NCBI RefSeq assembly: GCF_003385395.1
Contig: NZ_QNUG01000026.1
Span: 1 to 52,083, forward strand
Length of the DNA: 52,083 bases
From: Epilithonimonas hispanica
Lineage (GTDB): Bacteria > Bacteroidota > Bacteroidia > Flavobacteriales > Weeksellaceae
Direction of reading: 5' to 3'
Position numbers and translations under genes: made by a program. This document shows positions 1 to 8,033 of this stretch, piece by piece (within the stretch, counting starts at the first letter, position 1; each line of letters starts with the position of its first letter). A model generated the notes under the pieces. It was not told where the DNA came from and searched no databases. It was given only the letters and a program-made list of their open reading frames with translations.

Positions 1-41
1 TCTTCTGTCCCAAAATGAGCCGTAAAACTAAATATATCCAT
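1..41 (-). CDS. IS1595-like transposase, N-terminal fragment only
   Basis: An ATG at 41 opens a frame reading MDIFSFTAHFGTE that runs off the window edge. This start resembles flavobacterial IS1595-family (ISXO2-like DDE) transposases as I remember them. Thirteen residues are too few for certainty. A TATATTTG box sits 21 bases upstream of the start. The identical fragment is found at 52043-52083 on the other strand. Confidence 0.5.
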   Translation of the reverse strand, partial: MDIFSFTAHFGTE

Positions 42-61
42 ATAATTACCTAAATTACAGT

Positions 62-69
62 CAAATATA
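62..69 (-). promoter_or_regulatory. Putative -7 box of the IS transposase
   Basis: TATATTTG on the minus strand matches the Bacteroidetes -7 consensus TAnnTTTG and lies 21 bases before the transposase ATG. No convincing -33 TTTG is visible. The same box is present in the right copy. Confidence 0.4.
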
Positions 70-80
70 GTGAATTATTC

Positions 81-1121
81 CTAATTACGGATATTCATAA
101 AATTTTTTATTTCTCCTAGATCATCCACATTTGCTATTATGATAATATCATCAGAATATCTTCTATAAAATCCACCCTTACCCTTTACGACTATATCTAG
201 AATGTTTTTATCAAAATCCAACAAATATAAATTTGCAAGAACTGCACTTATAGGTAATCCTTGAGGAATACCTACTTGAATTTTTTCTTTATTGTAAAAT
301 GAGTTTTTATAAATTCTTAATTTCCCTTGTTTTATAGTATTTCGAAAATCTGCATTTGACTCAAAGAAACTTTTAAAACCTTTTTCTCTTCTTATTTTTG
401 CTAATTTTTTTTCATCAAAACCAGATTGTTTACCACTTTTTTGTATTCTAATTCGCAAATCATCTCTTAATACATAACTGAAATTTGTACAAGATTTGAA
501 AACGTTTTTGTGATCTGGAGGTAATTCTTCCTCACCTAATAGATCGCTCCACTTTTTTTCTAACAACTGATGGTCTAAGCTTGAAAAAAAACTTTCTATA
601 TCAAAAGTTAGTACCCCTACTTCCTCTTGGCAATCGCTACGATCTCTAATCTCATCAAAAACTTCTTTAGCAAAATGAATCGTACTCTTTCCTTTTCCAG
701 TTTCGTCTAAAATAATTTTCCTGTAAGCATTAACGCAATCGTCGAGTCCAAGATCTTTTTTTAATGCCGTTTCATACAATTCATTTAGTATTGAGGCGTA
801 ATATCCATAAATTAAAGCGTCAAAATGTGTAGCATAATGAAGAGGTCTTTTTTTTGCTGTTTTTTCAAATTTGAAATCATTGAGTTTGAAATTATGCGTC
901 CTCTCTTTTTCATTTAAATGTTTTTCCGAATTTACTTTTTTATATTTCCTTTCTTTAATGATCGAATGCATTAAAGGATAAAAAGCATATTTCTGTATGA
1001 AAGAAGGATCTTGGATTTTCTTTTGATAACTTTTCCAATTTTCATTGATGCGTAAACTCGGGGATAAATGTAAATATCCCTTGGTTTTCATCCAATTTGG
1101 TTTGACTGTATCATTTGTCAT
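81..1121 (-). pseudogene. DRT2-like defence reverse transcriptase, 3' end replaced by an IS
   Basis: The gene encodes a reverse-transcriptase palm. Visible parts are the metal-binding block FDIESFFSSLDH (about residue 174), IPQGLPISAVLANLY (about 283) and the catalytic YRRYSDDIII (about 320). The early YLHLSP, the conserved-looking KRPLHYATHFDALIYGYYA, and the palm spacing resemble UG2/DRT2 antiphage RTs as I recall them. The long gene-free structured leader upstream fits the DRT2 layout of an ncRNA followed by the RT. The native frame ends at about residue 340, where the IS begins. The last five residues (MNIRN) and the stop come from the IS, so the region after the YxDD motif, including the thumb, is missing. 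I chose the ATG at 1121; a longer frame to 1148 would need TTG. RT identity is sure; the DRT2 subtype is an inference. Confidence 0.7.
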
Positions 1122-1149
1122 AAAAAACCCCGTAGAAAGTTCTAGCAAT

Positions 1150-1437
1150 AATGATTATTAAATTTACATACCTCCGAAGAGTGGACTAGTACCCATTAAC
1201 TGAGTCATTGTAATGTTCGTAAAGATGTACTGCAACTAATTGATGTTGCTCCAGTTAAACCCTATTTAATAACAGAATTAATGAATTTGGAACTAATAAT
1301 TAAATTACTTATCTTGTGGCTTGAATGCGTGATGCTCCTTGTAACGGGAATATCGCATTGCAAACTTTTATCCTGCAAAAGCAGTAAGACCGAAGTCCTG
1401 TAGTCCTGACTAGATGTAAAAAATCAACTTCCTACGA
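1150..1437 (-). ncRNA. Candidate structured RNA upstream of the DRT2-like RT
   Basis: This stretch of about 290 bases separates the RT from the divergent gene at 1478 and has no credible ORF. It contains a hairpin TTGAATGCG / CGCATTgCAA (1321-1329 with 1354-1363), a small hairpin CTGC-AAAA-GCAG (1373-1384) and a direct GTCCTG repeat (about 1395-1409). A TATATTTG box just upstream points transcription through it into the RT. DRT2 systems use an ncRNA at this position as the template for rolling-circle reverse transcription. The ends given here are approximate and the assignment is by position and structure only. Confidence 0.45.
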
Positions 1438-1443
1438 GTACAT

Positions 1444-1451
1444 CAAATATA
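1444..1451 (-). promoter_or_regulatory. Putative -7 box for the ncRNA-RT transcript
   Basis: TATATTTG on the minus strand matches TAnnTTTG exactly. It lies about 320 bases before the RT start, so the transcript would carry the whole structured leader. The -33 region is only T-rich. Confidence 0.4.
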
Positions 1452-1477
1452 GGAAAATAAAAAACTAAATAACTACT

Positions 1478-2668
1478 ATGAGTAACTTTCAAATTGGTGA
1501 TCTTATTTCTTTAAAAAACCACCCTTATTCTTTAAATCAAAAGACGAAAATTGGAGCAAATGCTTTAATGACCCCACCACTTATGGTAGTTACCGAAATA
1601 TTAAAGCAAAATAAATTCAATCCAGATTCTGAGAATGAAGAAAAACTTTTAGGACAAGTTTTGGGCACTTTCTATAACTCTAAAAATTGTAATTACGAAA
1701 AATTTTGGTTTAATATTGACGAAATAATTCCTATTACTAATGCAGAAAAAGAGAATATAGAAGAGAACATTGCGGGTAAAAAAACAGTTCCAACCGAATT
1801 AACTGCTGTAAAAAAAGAATATAAAGGAAAACAAGTGATTTTAAATACTGCTGATGCAGAATTGGGGAAAAAGAAAATCAGTTGGAGTGAAGAAGGTGAT
1901 AAAGAAAAATTTCGTACTGAGTCCTATATGGATTTCTTACCGCCAGTAATGACCGTAATTGACGTTGTTGAAAATTCTAAATTTTTAAAAGATAGAAGAG
2001 ATCCAAAAGATGGTACGTTGAAAAAGGATTCTTGCAAATTCTTATTAAAATGCAAATGGTTTAACCCTTCTAAACAATCATTTTCCGAGGATTTTATCCC
2101 TTTTAACATTGTAGAGGAAGTTATCTTTGATCAAGAAAAAATTGATATTATACAATTGGGTATGAGTGGAAGTAAATTATTTAAAATTCCAAAAATCACT
2201 CCATTTGAAGGACATCCTAAAAGTCAAATTAATAATACGTTAGTTGAAATCATCAACATAATTCTTTTAAATCATAAAGTACGGATCGTATATTCTGACT
2301 ATTTTTCAAAAAAAGTGAAATCATCTTATTTACAAGATTTCGATTTTGAATCAACGAAGTTTAAAATTACAGATTTAGCTAAAAATAAATTTCCAGATTA
2401 TTCGTCGAGCGTCTTTAATGATATAAAAAAATTATCTTGGGAGCAAGATAAGTTTTATGAAATCAACTATACCGACAGAAAAGGAAGATTTACACAAAGA
2501 ATAATAACCAATTGCTCTACTAGCACATTTGAAAACGAAGATGAAATTGAAGAAACTTTTATCATTGCGAATTGCTTATTAAGAAAAGGAGACATTCGTC
2601 ATTTTCGTTTAAAAAACATTATTGAACGATCGACTTTAACTAAAGATTTCGAAAACTTAATAATGTAA
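1478..2668 (+). CDS. Uncharacterised protein with WYL-like C-terminus in the defence island
   Basis: A 396-residue protein that I cannot assign to a named family. The N-terminus (IGDLISLKNHPYSL, then TPPLMVVTEI) and a second block at about 150-215 (PPVMTVIDVV, then CKWFNPSKQSFSEDF) look like two copies of a small beta-barrel of the DUF2158/YodC kind. The C-terminal end (INYTDRKGRFTQR, then FIIANCLLRKGDIRHFRLK) follows the pattern of a WYL domain, a ligand-sensing fold common in defence regulators. It is divergent from the RT leader and convergent with mcrC, which ends 17 bases away. It is one of only two plus-strand intact genes in the island. A regulatory or sensor role is an inference from the WYL-like tail. 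Confidence 0.6.
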   Translation: MSNFQIGDLISLKNHPYSLNQKTKIGANALMTPPLMVVTEILKQNKFNPDSENEEKLLGQVLGTFYNSKNCNYEKFWFNIDEIIPITNAEKENIEENIAGKKTVPTELTAVKKEYKGKQVILNTADAELGKKKISWSEEGDKEKFRTESYMDFLPPVMTVIDVVENSKFLKDRRDPKDGTLKKDSCKFLLKCKWFNPSKQSFSEDFIPFNIVEEVIFDQEKIDIIQLGMSGSKLFKIPKITPFEGHPKSQINNTLVEIINIILLNHKVRIVYSDYFSKKVKSSYLQDFDFESTKFKITDLAKNKFPDYSSSVFNDIKKLSWEQDKFYEINYTDRKGRFTQRIITNCSTSTFENEDEIEETFIIANCLLRKGDIRHFRLKNIIERSTLTKDFENLIM

Positions 2669-2684
2669 CTTTAAACTGAACAGT

Positions 2685-4052
2685 TTAATTCACAAGTAAA
2701 TTAATTTCTTGTAAATACATTTTTTTATATGAAGAAGAAACTCTGAATGAACTTTCGAAAAGGGGAATTTCTTCAGTTTCTTCTTTTACTTTGAAATCTT
2801 CTTGAGTGTGCTGATCTTTTTCTGTGAAATTTAAGTTTCCGGGATAAATGAAATATGTAGAAATCACGTCATCATTCTCGATTCCCAATTCTCTGTAAAC
2901 ACTATTTAACCTGGTATAGCCAGCCAATTGTCGTGCATCTTCCATCGTGGGATTTCCGTTTGAATAACGTGGTTTGTACTTCGCATCTACAACAGCTTTT
3001 ATTCCAGAATTTGTATTTATAATAAAATCTGGTTCTTGTTTATTGAATTTTTTATGATATTGCACTTCTCCTTCCAAAGAGTATCTGTCACGAAGTTTTC
3101 CAAATACAAACAATTCAAATAACTTACTCATATCTATCCAAAATGGCGGATGCAATGTTTTTGCTTTGTTGGAGTTTTTAGAAATATTGTAGTCATTTAA
3201 CGCCAAAATTTGATTTCCTAATTGAATTGCACGATTATAGTTTTTAAAAAACGGATTACTCTCTTTAAAATCCAATTTACTGAAAGTATTGTCGCTTACC
3301 TGATGGAAACCACCATTGCAGTATCTTTGAATTTCTACTAAGTTTTTATATATGTCTGAATTGTTCGAATAATCTTCCAAATGAATTGAAACACAAGATA
3401 AAACAAATTTCAAAAATTGGTTTAATTCAATGTCAAAGCCAAATTCCTGAAATTTACAAATTGTTTTTGTGTAACGATTTTTAAGTATATTTTGTTTGAT
3501 TTGTTGTCCTACCAATACTTTTCCTTTAACTTTATTGTTTAAATTTTCAACCTTTTCGTAATATGATTTTTTCAAACCCTTCTTTACTAAATCTTTTACA
3601 ACAGATAAAAACTGGGCAATTAAAAAAGGTGTTAAAAGTGGTTGTAATTGATTGTCAATTTCAATCCAATCTTCATCGAATTTTGTAGAGATCAAGCCAT
3701 CTAAATGTTCAAAGTTTTCTGGTTCTTTCAATGATTCCAAAAGCATTTGAACATAATTTACTTGTTTTTCTTCATTATTAATCTTTGGCTCAATATAGAT
3801 GTTAGCTCCTAAATTTGGAAAACAATCTAAACCAATATAATAATAAGACGAAGAAATACTGCAGGAGTATTGATTTTCCTCAGAATTTCTATTTAATGAA
3901 ATGGAAACACAGTTTTTTTCTTTATCATTTTCAAAATTTATTTTATCTTCTAAAGTTGATAAATCAAAATAGTGCTCCCAATTTTCAATTTTTTGAAAAA
4001 TAGAAATATGGTCTTTATTATAATATTCAAAATGTTCTGAAATCCTTAGCAT
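2685..4052 (-). CDS. mcrC: McrC-type 5-methylcytosine restriction subunit
   Basis: This 455-residue protein follows the McrC layout: a beta-rich N-terminal region, a helical middle and a C-terminal PD-(D/E)xK nuclease. The nuclease residues are visible as EPDFIINT (about 340) and VVDAKYKP (about 355-362). In McrBC systems McrC binds the McrB ring, stimulates its GTP hydrolysis and cuts DNA between modified sites. It lies 12 bases downstream of mcrB on the same strand, so the two are almost certainly cotranscribed. It is full length, with no sign of damage. Confidence 0.9.
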   Translation of the reverse strand: MLRISEHFEYYNKDHISIFQKIENWEHYFDLSTLEDKINFENDKEKNCVSISLNRNSEENQYSCSISSSYYYIGLDCFPNLGANIYIEPKINNEEKQVNYVQMLLESLKEPENFEHLDGLISTKFDEDWIEIDNQLQPLLTPFLIAQFLSVVKDLVKKGLKKSYYEKVENLNNKVKGKVLVGQQIKQNILKNRYTKTICKFQEFGFDIELNQFLKFVLSCVSIHLEDYSNNSDIYKNLVEIQRYCNGGFHQVSDNTFSKLDFKESNPFFKNYNRAIQLGNQILALNDYNISKNSNKAKTLHPPFWIDMSKLFELFVFGKLRDRYSLEGEVQYHKKFNKQEPDFIINTNSGIKAVVDAKYKPRYSNGNPTMEDARQLAGYTRLNSVYRELGIENDDVISTYFIYPGNLNFTEKDQHTQEDFKVKEETEEIPLFESSFRVSSSYKKMYLQEINLLVN

Positions 4053-4064
4053 TCTAATGTATGA

Positions 4065-6602
4065 TTAAAGAGAATTAATTATACTTCTTGCCGATTCTTT
4101 CAAAATGCCATCTTTTATATACTCCTCTAGTATAGGTTTTATTTCATACCTAATTCTAAAATTGAAATCAACAGGTTTTTCTTTAATATCTTCACCAATC
4201 TCATTTTTTTCATAATGCTGAATAAAATAAGAATGTCCTAACCAAACATCTTTAGGATCGAAATCTGCAGTCATATATTCTGACTTTTTCATCACCACAT
4301 TATCATCCGAATAATCGATAGATGAATCATAATTTTCAATAAATAATGAAGCAACTTTAGCAAAAACATCATCTTTAAAATCATCTTTTAATTCTGATTC
4401 TAAATTTTTTGGTAATACATCTACGAAAGCAAAACGTCTTCTAATAGCATAATCGATATGACCGACACTTCTGTCTGCGGTATTCATTGTACCAATAATG
4501 TATAGATTTGGCGGGAGAATCAGTTGGTTTGAATCTCCTATTTTATATATCGATTCTACATTTTCGCCACGGTACTCCAATGCATAAATGAGCTCTCCTA
4601 AAACAGATGAAACATTGGCTCGGTTGATTTCATCGATTATTAGGACGTAGTTTTTGAGTTCTACTTTCGCAACACTTATTTCTGCTTCTACCTTTAAATT
4701 ATTCTTCTCAAGATAATCTTGAAACAAATTTAAAACCCTAACAAAATAGCTTGCATGCTGTCTTGCCAATCCAGAAATAAGTTTATTTTGTTTTATATCT
4801 TTTCTTTCAATATTTCCATCTAAATATGCTTGTAAAATATCTGAATACAACATTCTATTTCCATTTCTTGACCACCCATCATTATCTCCTTTGTAGCGGA
4901 AGGCATTTTCATCATCTGAAGAAAAAAGTGAAACATTTTTTGTTAATGAAAAACGTCCTTCATTTTTTTCCATTTCATCATTCAGAAATTCCTTAAATGA
5001 GTCAAAATATTGGTGCAATTTATTTTCCTTTGACAATGTGTAACTGTCTTTTTTACTTTCATTAAAATTCTTTACTGAAGCTTCTGCAATCAATCCCAAT
5101 ATTTTGTTCTCAGCTTCAAAAAAAATCCCTTCACCATTAAGATTTGGTTTTGCAACAATTCCTCTTACAAAATCTTCATATGTGTAACTTGGATGGAATT
5201 GTATAAGTTTAAATTGTTCGTTTTCTTGTAGTTCATTCACATTATAATGACCCAACATTGTTAATGCTATGTTTTTTGCTAATCTTGTCTTACCAGTTCC
5301 AGGAGGACCTTGGAGGATGATTTGTTTTTTGTATTGAAGAACTTTTGAAACTTTACTTACATACACGGTTGGTAAAATTAAGTTTCCATCAATAATTGAT
5401 AAAAGTTCTTCATAATATTTCTTACCAATTAGTTTTTCGGAGTTGTATGTTGTTATGTCCGTCAAGGTCTTCAATACTAAAGTGTGATCTACACTCCAGC
5501 TACCTTTTGCTCTCCATTTAACTTTTCTACAATGCTTATAATCATCTTTTTCCTCATCAAAATAATAATCAGAAATAACCTCACCATAACCTAAAAGTTC
5601 ATATCTCCCTTTTTTTACAATTATTACGTCTCCAACATTTATAGTATTAGCAAAATCGTAATTAGCAGTTGCATCATTATTCCGATTTGTCTTACTGTCA
5701 TAAATTGAAAGTAGCTTTTGTTGAATCTCACTTTTATTACTATATCCGGTTAAGTTGCCTAAATCATCCCAACCTAATGCCATTATTCCTTCCGCATAAA
5801 GACCATCCCATTTGTAAGCGTTTTCACCAGGTGAATAGATCCAATATTTTTTCATATGATTTGTTTCAAAATTTATTTCGTCTAATAAATCAGCATATTC
5901 CTTTAGATTAATTACTTTTTCCTTTAGGTAGACTATAACTTGATTCTTGTTTATCTCTTTTTCTTCTTTTATTCCTTTAATTAACAACTTAGCTAAAGTA
6001 CCAAAATAGCTACCAAAAGCTAAAGTTCTATTCTCTTGTGGAAATGTGCTGTAAAAAACACACATAGCATCATAATTAGTACTCCTCTTCAAGACGTGCT
6101 TATTTAAATTTTGCCAGAATGGATAATAAACCGGATACATTAATGGATTCTGACAATGCTTAATTACAGAAAATATATGTGACTTAAATGAATTAAGATT
6201 CTTATTCAAAACGTAATTGAAATCACTTAAAGTTGTTGTAGATTTTATAGTATTAAATAAATTGAAGAGTCTTAATTGAGTTCCATCTTCAAGAGTTGTA
6301 TTTTCTTTAAAATTGTTTATTCGATCTGCAACTTTAACGATGGAATTAATTTTAGAAGTAAAAAAACCTAATTTATCCGTGTCGCTTTCTTTAAAATCCT
6401 CATGAGACTTCAACACATCTATCACATATTGAATATCTTGAAGACTTCGGGCGCTATTTAGCTTATCTAGTTTATTTTCAATAGGAACAAGCCAATTTTT
6501 ATTTTTTTCACTTTCAAATATGTCATTAAAATCGGAAAAATAATTTTCTGTTATAACTTGAAAAGATTTATTGTGTAATTCTAAATAGTCTTGAACTGTC
6601 AT
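4065..6602 (-). CDS. mcrB: McrB-type AAA+ GTPase with a PUA/EVE-like recognition domain
   Basis: The AAA+ motor has a Walker A GPPGTGKTRLAK (about 430), a Walker B LIIDEINRANVSSVLGELIY (about 650) and the McrB hallmark GTMNTADRS followed by IRRRF (about 704). N-terminal to it, at about 250-400, is a PUA/EVE-like segment (KYWIYSPGENAYKWDG, IMALGWDDLG, then INVGDVIIVKKG). Such domains in McrB relatives read modified bases. The open frame extends upstream to 6710, but I place the start at the ATG at 6602 (MTVQDYLELHNK). The extra 36 residues overlap hsdS-derived sequence and are unlike the family. The protein would translocate DNA with McrC and restrict DNA carrying particular base modifications, with specificity unknown. 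Confidence 0.9.
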   Translation of the reverse strand: MTVQDYLELHNKSFQVITENYFSDFNDIFESEKNKNWLVPIENKLDKLNSARSLQDIQYVIDVLKSHEDFKESDTDKLGFFTSKINSIVKVADRINNFKENTTLEDGTQLRLFNLFNTIKSTTTLSDFNYVLNKNLNSFKSHIFSVIKHCQNPLMYPVYYPFWQNLNKHVLKRSTNYDAMCVFYSTFPQENRTLAFGSYFGTLAKLLIKGIKEEKEINKNQVIVYLKEKVINLKEYADLLDEINFETNHMKKYWIYSPGENAYKWDGLYAEGIMALGWDDLGNLTGYSNKSEIQQKLLSIYDSKTNRNNDATANYDFANTINVGDVIIVKKGRYELLGYGEVISDYYFDEEKDDYKHCRKVKWRAKGSWSVDHTLVLKTLTDITTYNSEKLIGKKYYEELLSIIDGNLILPTVYVSKVSKVLQYKKQIILQGPPGTGKTRLAKNIALTMLGHYNVNELQENEQFKLIQFHPSYTYEDFVRGIVAKPNLNGEGIFFEAENKILGLIAEASVKNFNESKKDSYTLSKENKLHQYFDSFKEFLNDEMEKNEGRFSLTKNVSLFSSDDENAFRYKGDNDGWSRNGNRMLYSDILQAYLDGNIERKDIKQNKLISGLARQHASYFVRVLNLFQDYLEKNNLKVEAEISVAKVELKNYVLIIDEINRANVSSVLGELIYALEYRGENVESIYKIGDSNQLILPPNLYIIGTMNTADRSVGHIDYAIRRRFAFVDVLPKNLESELKDDFKDDVFAKVASLFIENYDSSIDYSDDNVVMKKSEYMTADFDPKDVWLGHSYFIQHYEKNEIGEDIKEKPVDFNFRIRYEIKPILEEYIKDGILKESARSIINSL

Positions 6603-6696
6603 TCTTACTTTTATTTTAAATTCTTGAATCCTACCAAATTCATAAGTTTCACAAAAATACATTTTTGCATTTAACAAAAAGTACGGGATTCCGTAA

Positions 6697-7437
6697 AAAC
6701 TTAATCTCAATCAGCTAAATGATAATTTAGAGCATATGGCAAAAACGCTCTACGATTATTGGTTTGTACAGTTTGACTTCCCAGACGGAAAACCTTATAA
6801 ATCAAGCGCTAGGGAAATGGTTTTTAATGAAGTTTTGAAAAGAGAGATTCCTGCAGATTGGGAAGTGAAAAGTTTATATCAAATTGCAGATACAGGATCT
6901 GGAGGAACTCCAAAATCTACAATAAAAGAATATTATGAAAATGGGAAAATACCTTGGATAAATAGCGGAGAGTTAAATAATCCTTTTATAATTGCAACCA
7001 AAAACTTCATTACTGATTTTGGAATGAAAAATTCTAGTGCAAAACTCTTTCCAATAAATACTATTCTAATGGCGATGTATGGCGCAACTGCTGGTAAAAC
7101 AAGTATTATTTCATTTGAATCGACAACCAATCAAGCTGTTTGTGCTGTAATTCCTAAATCAAATAATTTACTTCATTATACCAAATTCGTTCTTGATGAT
7201 ATGTATCAATATTTAATCAATTTAAGTACTGGATCGGCAAGAGATAATCTTTCACAAGACAAAATAAAAAATTTAAATCTGATCATTCCAGAAGAGGAAA
7301 TTCTTAGACAATTTTCTATCCAAACCACATTGTATTATAAAAAAATTGAAAACAATTTAATACAAAACCAACAACTTAGCAACTTACGAGATTGGCTTTT
7401 GCCAATGCTAATGAACGGACAGGTAAAAGTGGAGTGA
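6697..7437 (+). pseudogene. hsdS: hsdS 3' half (second target-recognition domain), inverted and without a start
   Basis: The frame carries the central conserved helix and second target-recognition domain of a type I specificity subunit. Homology starts at about 6697 (KLNLNQLNDNLEHMAKTLYD) and continues with YWFVQFDFPDGKPYKSS, a TRD, and the terminal LRDWLLPMLMNGQVKVE. The only ATG near its front (6736) is inside the conserved helix, so this is half a gene, not a short protein. It points opposite to the rest of the hsd operon and overlaps the 3' end of the other hsdS half (7376-7437). Flipping 6716-7461 would join it in frame to that half. Confidence 0.8.
6716..6729 (+). repeat. Left 14-bp inverted repeat at the hsdS inversion
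   Basis: TAAATGATAATTTA codes for the end of LNDNL in the central helix region of HsdS. Its exact inverted copy is at 7448-7461. Together they bracket the 746-bp hsdS segment. Confidence 0.7.
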
Positions 7438-8002
7438 TTTTGTAAAATAAATTATCATTTATCTTATTATTGAGCTCAATTTTATCATCTAATGTAGAAA
7501 GTATAGAAGCTATTTTTTGTTGGGTTGGTAAATCTGGTAAAATTAATTCTAGCCGTTTAAAATTAGTCGTTGCTTGAGCTAACGCAGGAACGCCAACGTG
7601 ATTTTTGAAAGACAAGAGTTTTTTCTGACCATATTCTGAATGAAACAAATAAACCATAAAAGCCGTACTAATTTTAGAATCATTAAACCTAACTCGAAAT
7701 TGACTTTGTGAAATAACATATTTATCATATTTAGAATTTTCCGGAATAAAAGAAATTTGACCAAGTGTACCTCGATGTGTTATCACAATGTCACCTCTTT
7801 TTGCAATTGCTTTTCTAAATGTATTTGCCTTTTCCTCACTCACATATTTGAAGGAATTTTCCGATAATTTATATCCCGTTAAATTTGAACCATTTAAAAC
7901 TGGTACTCCAATATTAATAAAATTATCAATCTTGATATCTGAACCAAATGGCCCCATTGAAATTTCATCAATTAATGTAGAAAGTAGTATCTCATTATTC
8001 AT
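7376..8002 (-). CDS. hsdS: HsdS 5' half: truncated type I specificity subunit
   Basis: Residues 1 to about 184 are a normal N-terminal half of a type I specificity protein. A first target-recognition domain (SMGPFGSDIK, RGDIVITHRGTLGQISF, VGVPALAQATTNFKRL) is followed by the conserved helix LPTQQKIASILSTLDDKIEL and NNKINDNL. Directly after the 14-bp repeat (7448-7461) homology stops. The last 24 or so residues (FYKITPLLPVRSLALAKANL) are antisense of the other hsdS half. The product is half the usual length of about 400 and has one TRD. Half-size HsdS can dimerise in some systems, so activity cannot be excluded. It is the last gene of hsdR-hsdM-yhcG-hsdS. Confidence 0.8.
   Translation of the reverse strand: MNNEILLSTLIDEISMGPFGSDIKIDNFINIGVPVLNGSNLTGYKLSENSFKYVSEEKANTFRKAIAKRGDIVITHRGTLGQISFIPENSKYDKYVISQSQFRVRFNDSKISTAFMVYLFHSEYGQKKLLSFKNHVGVPALAQATTNFKRLELILPDLPTQQKIASILSTLDDKIELNNKINDNLFYKITPLLPVRSLALAKANLVSC
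7448..7461 (-). repeat. Right 14-bp inverted repeat at the hsdS inversion
   Basis: This is the exact inverted copy of 6716-6729. It encodes INDNL of the minus-strand hsdS half and marks the point where that protein leaves family homology. Confidence 0.7.
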
Positions 8003-8033
8003 CCTTCAATCCTTTTTTTCGTTCTACAATCAT

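Larger units (their letters stand above)
1..100 (-). mobile_element. Left copy of an IS end (IS1595-like), running off the window
   Basis: Positions 1-100 are the exact reverse complement of 51984-52083, and identity stops abruptly at 101/51983. Both copies carry the same promoter box and the same transposase start, so each is the transposase-proximal end of one insertion sequence pointing out of the window. The border at about 100 lies inside the reverse-transcriptase gene. No target duplication can be checked because the far ends of both copies are missing. The family assignment rests only on the first 13 residues of the transposase. Confidence 0.75.

Noticed and set aside
2671-2688. Short TTAAACTG/CAGTTTAA palindrome between the WYL-like and mcrC genes as a bidirectional terminator
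   Set aside because: The loop is too small and there is no T-run on either side.
6603-6710. N-terminal extension of McrB to 6710
   Set aside because: The extra residues overlap hsdS-derived sequence on the other strand and do not look like McrB; the ATG at 6602 fits better.
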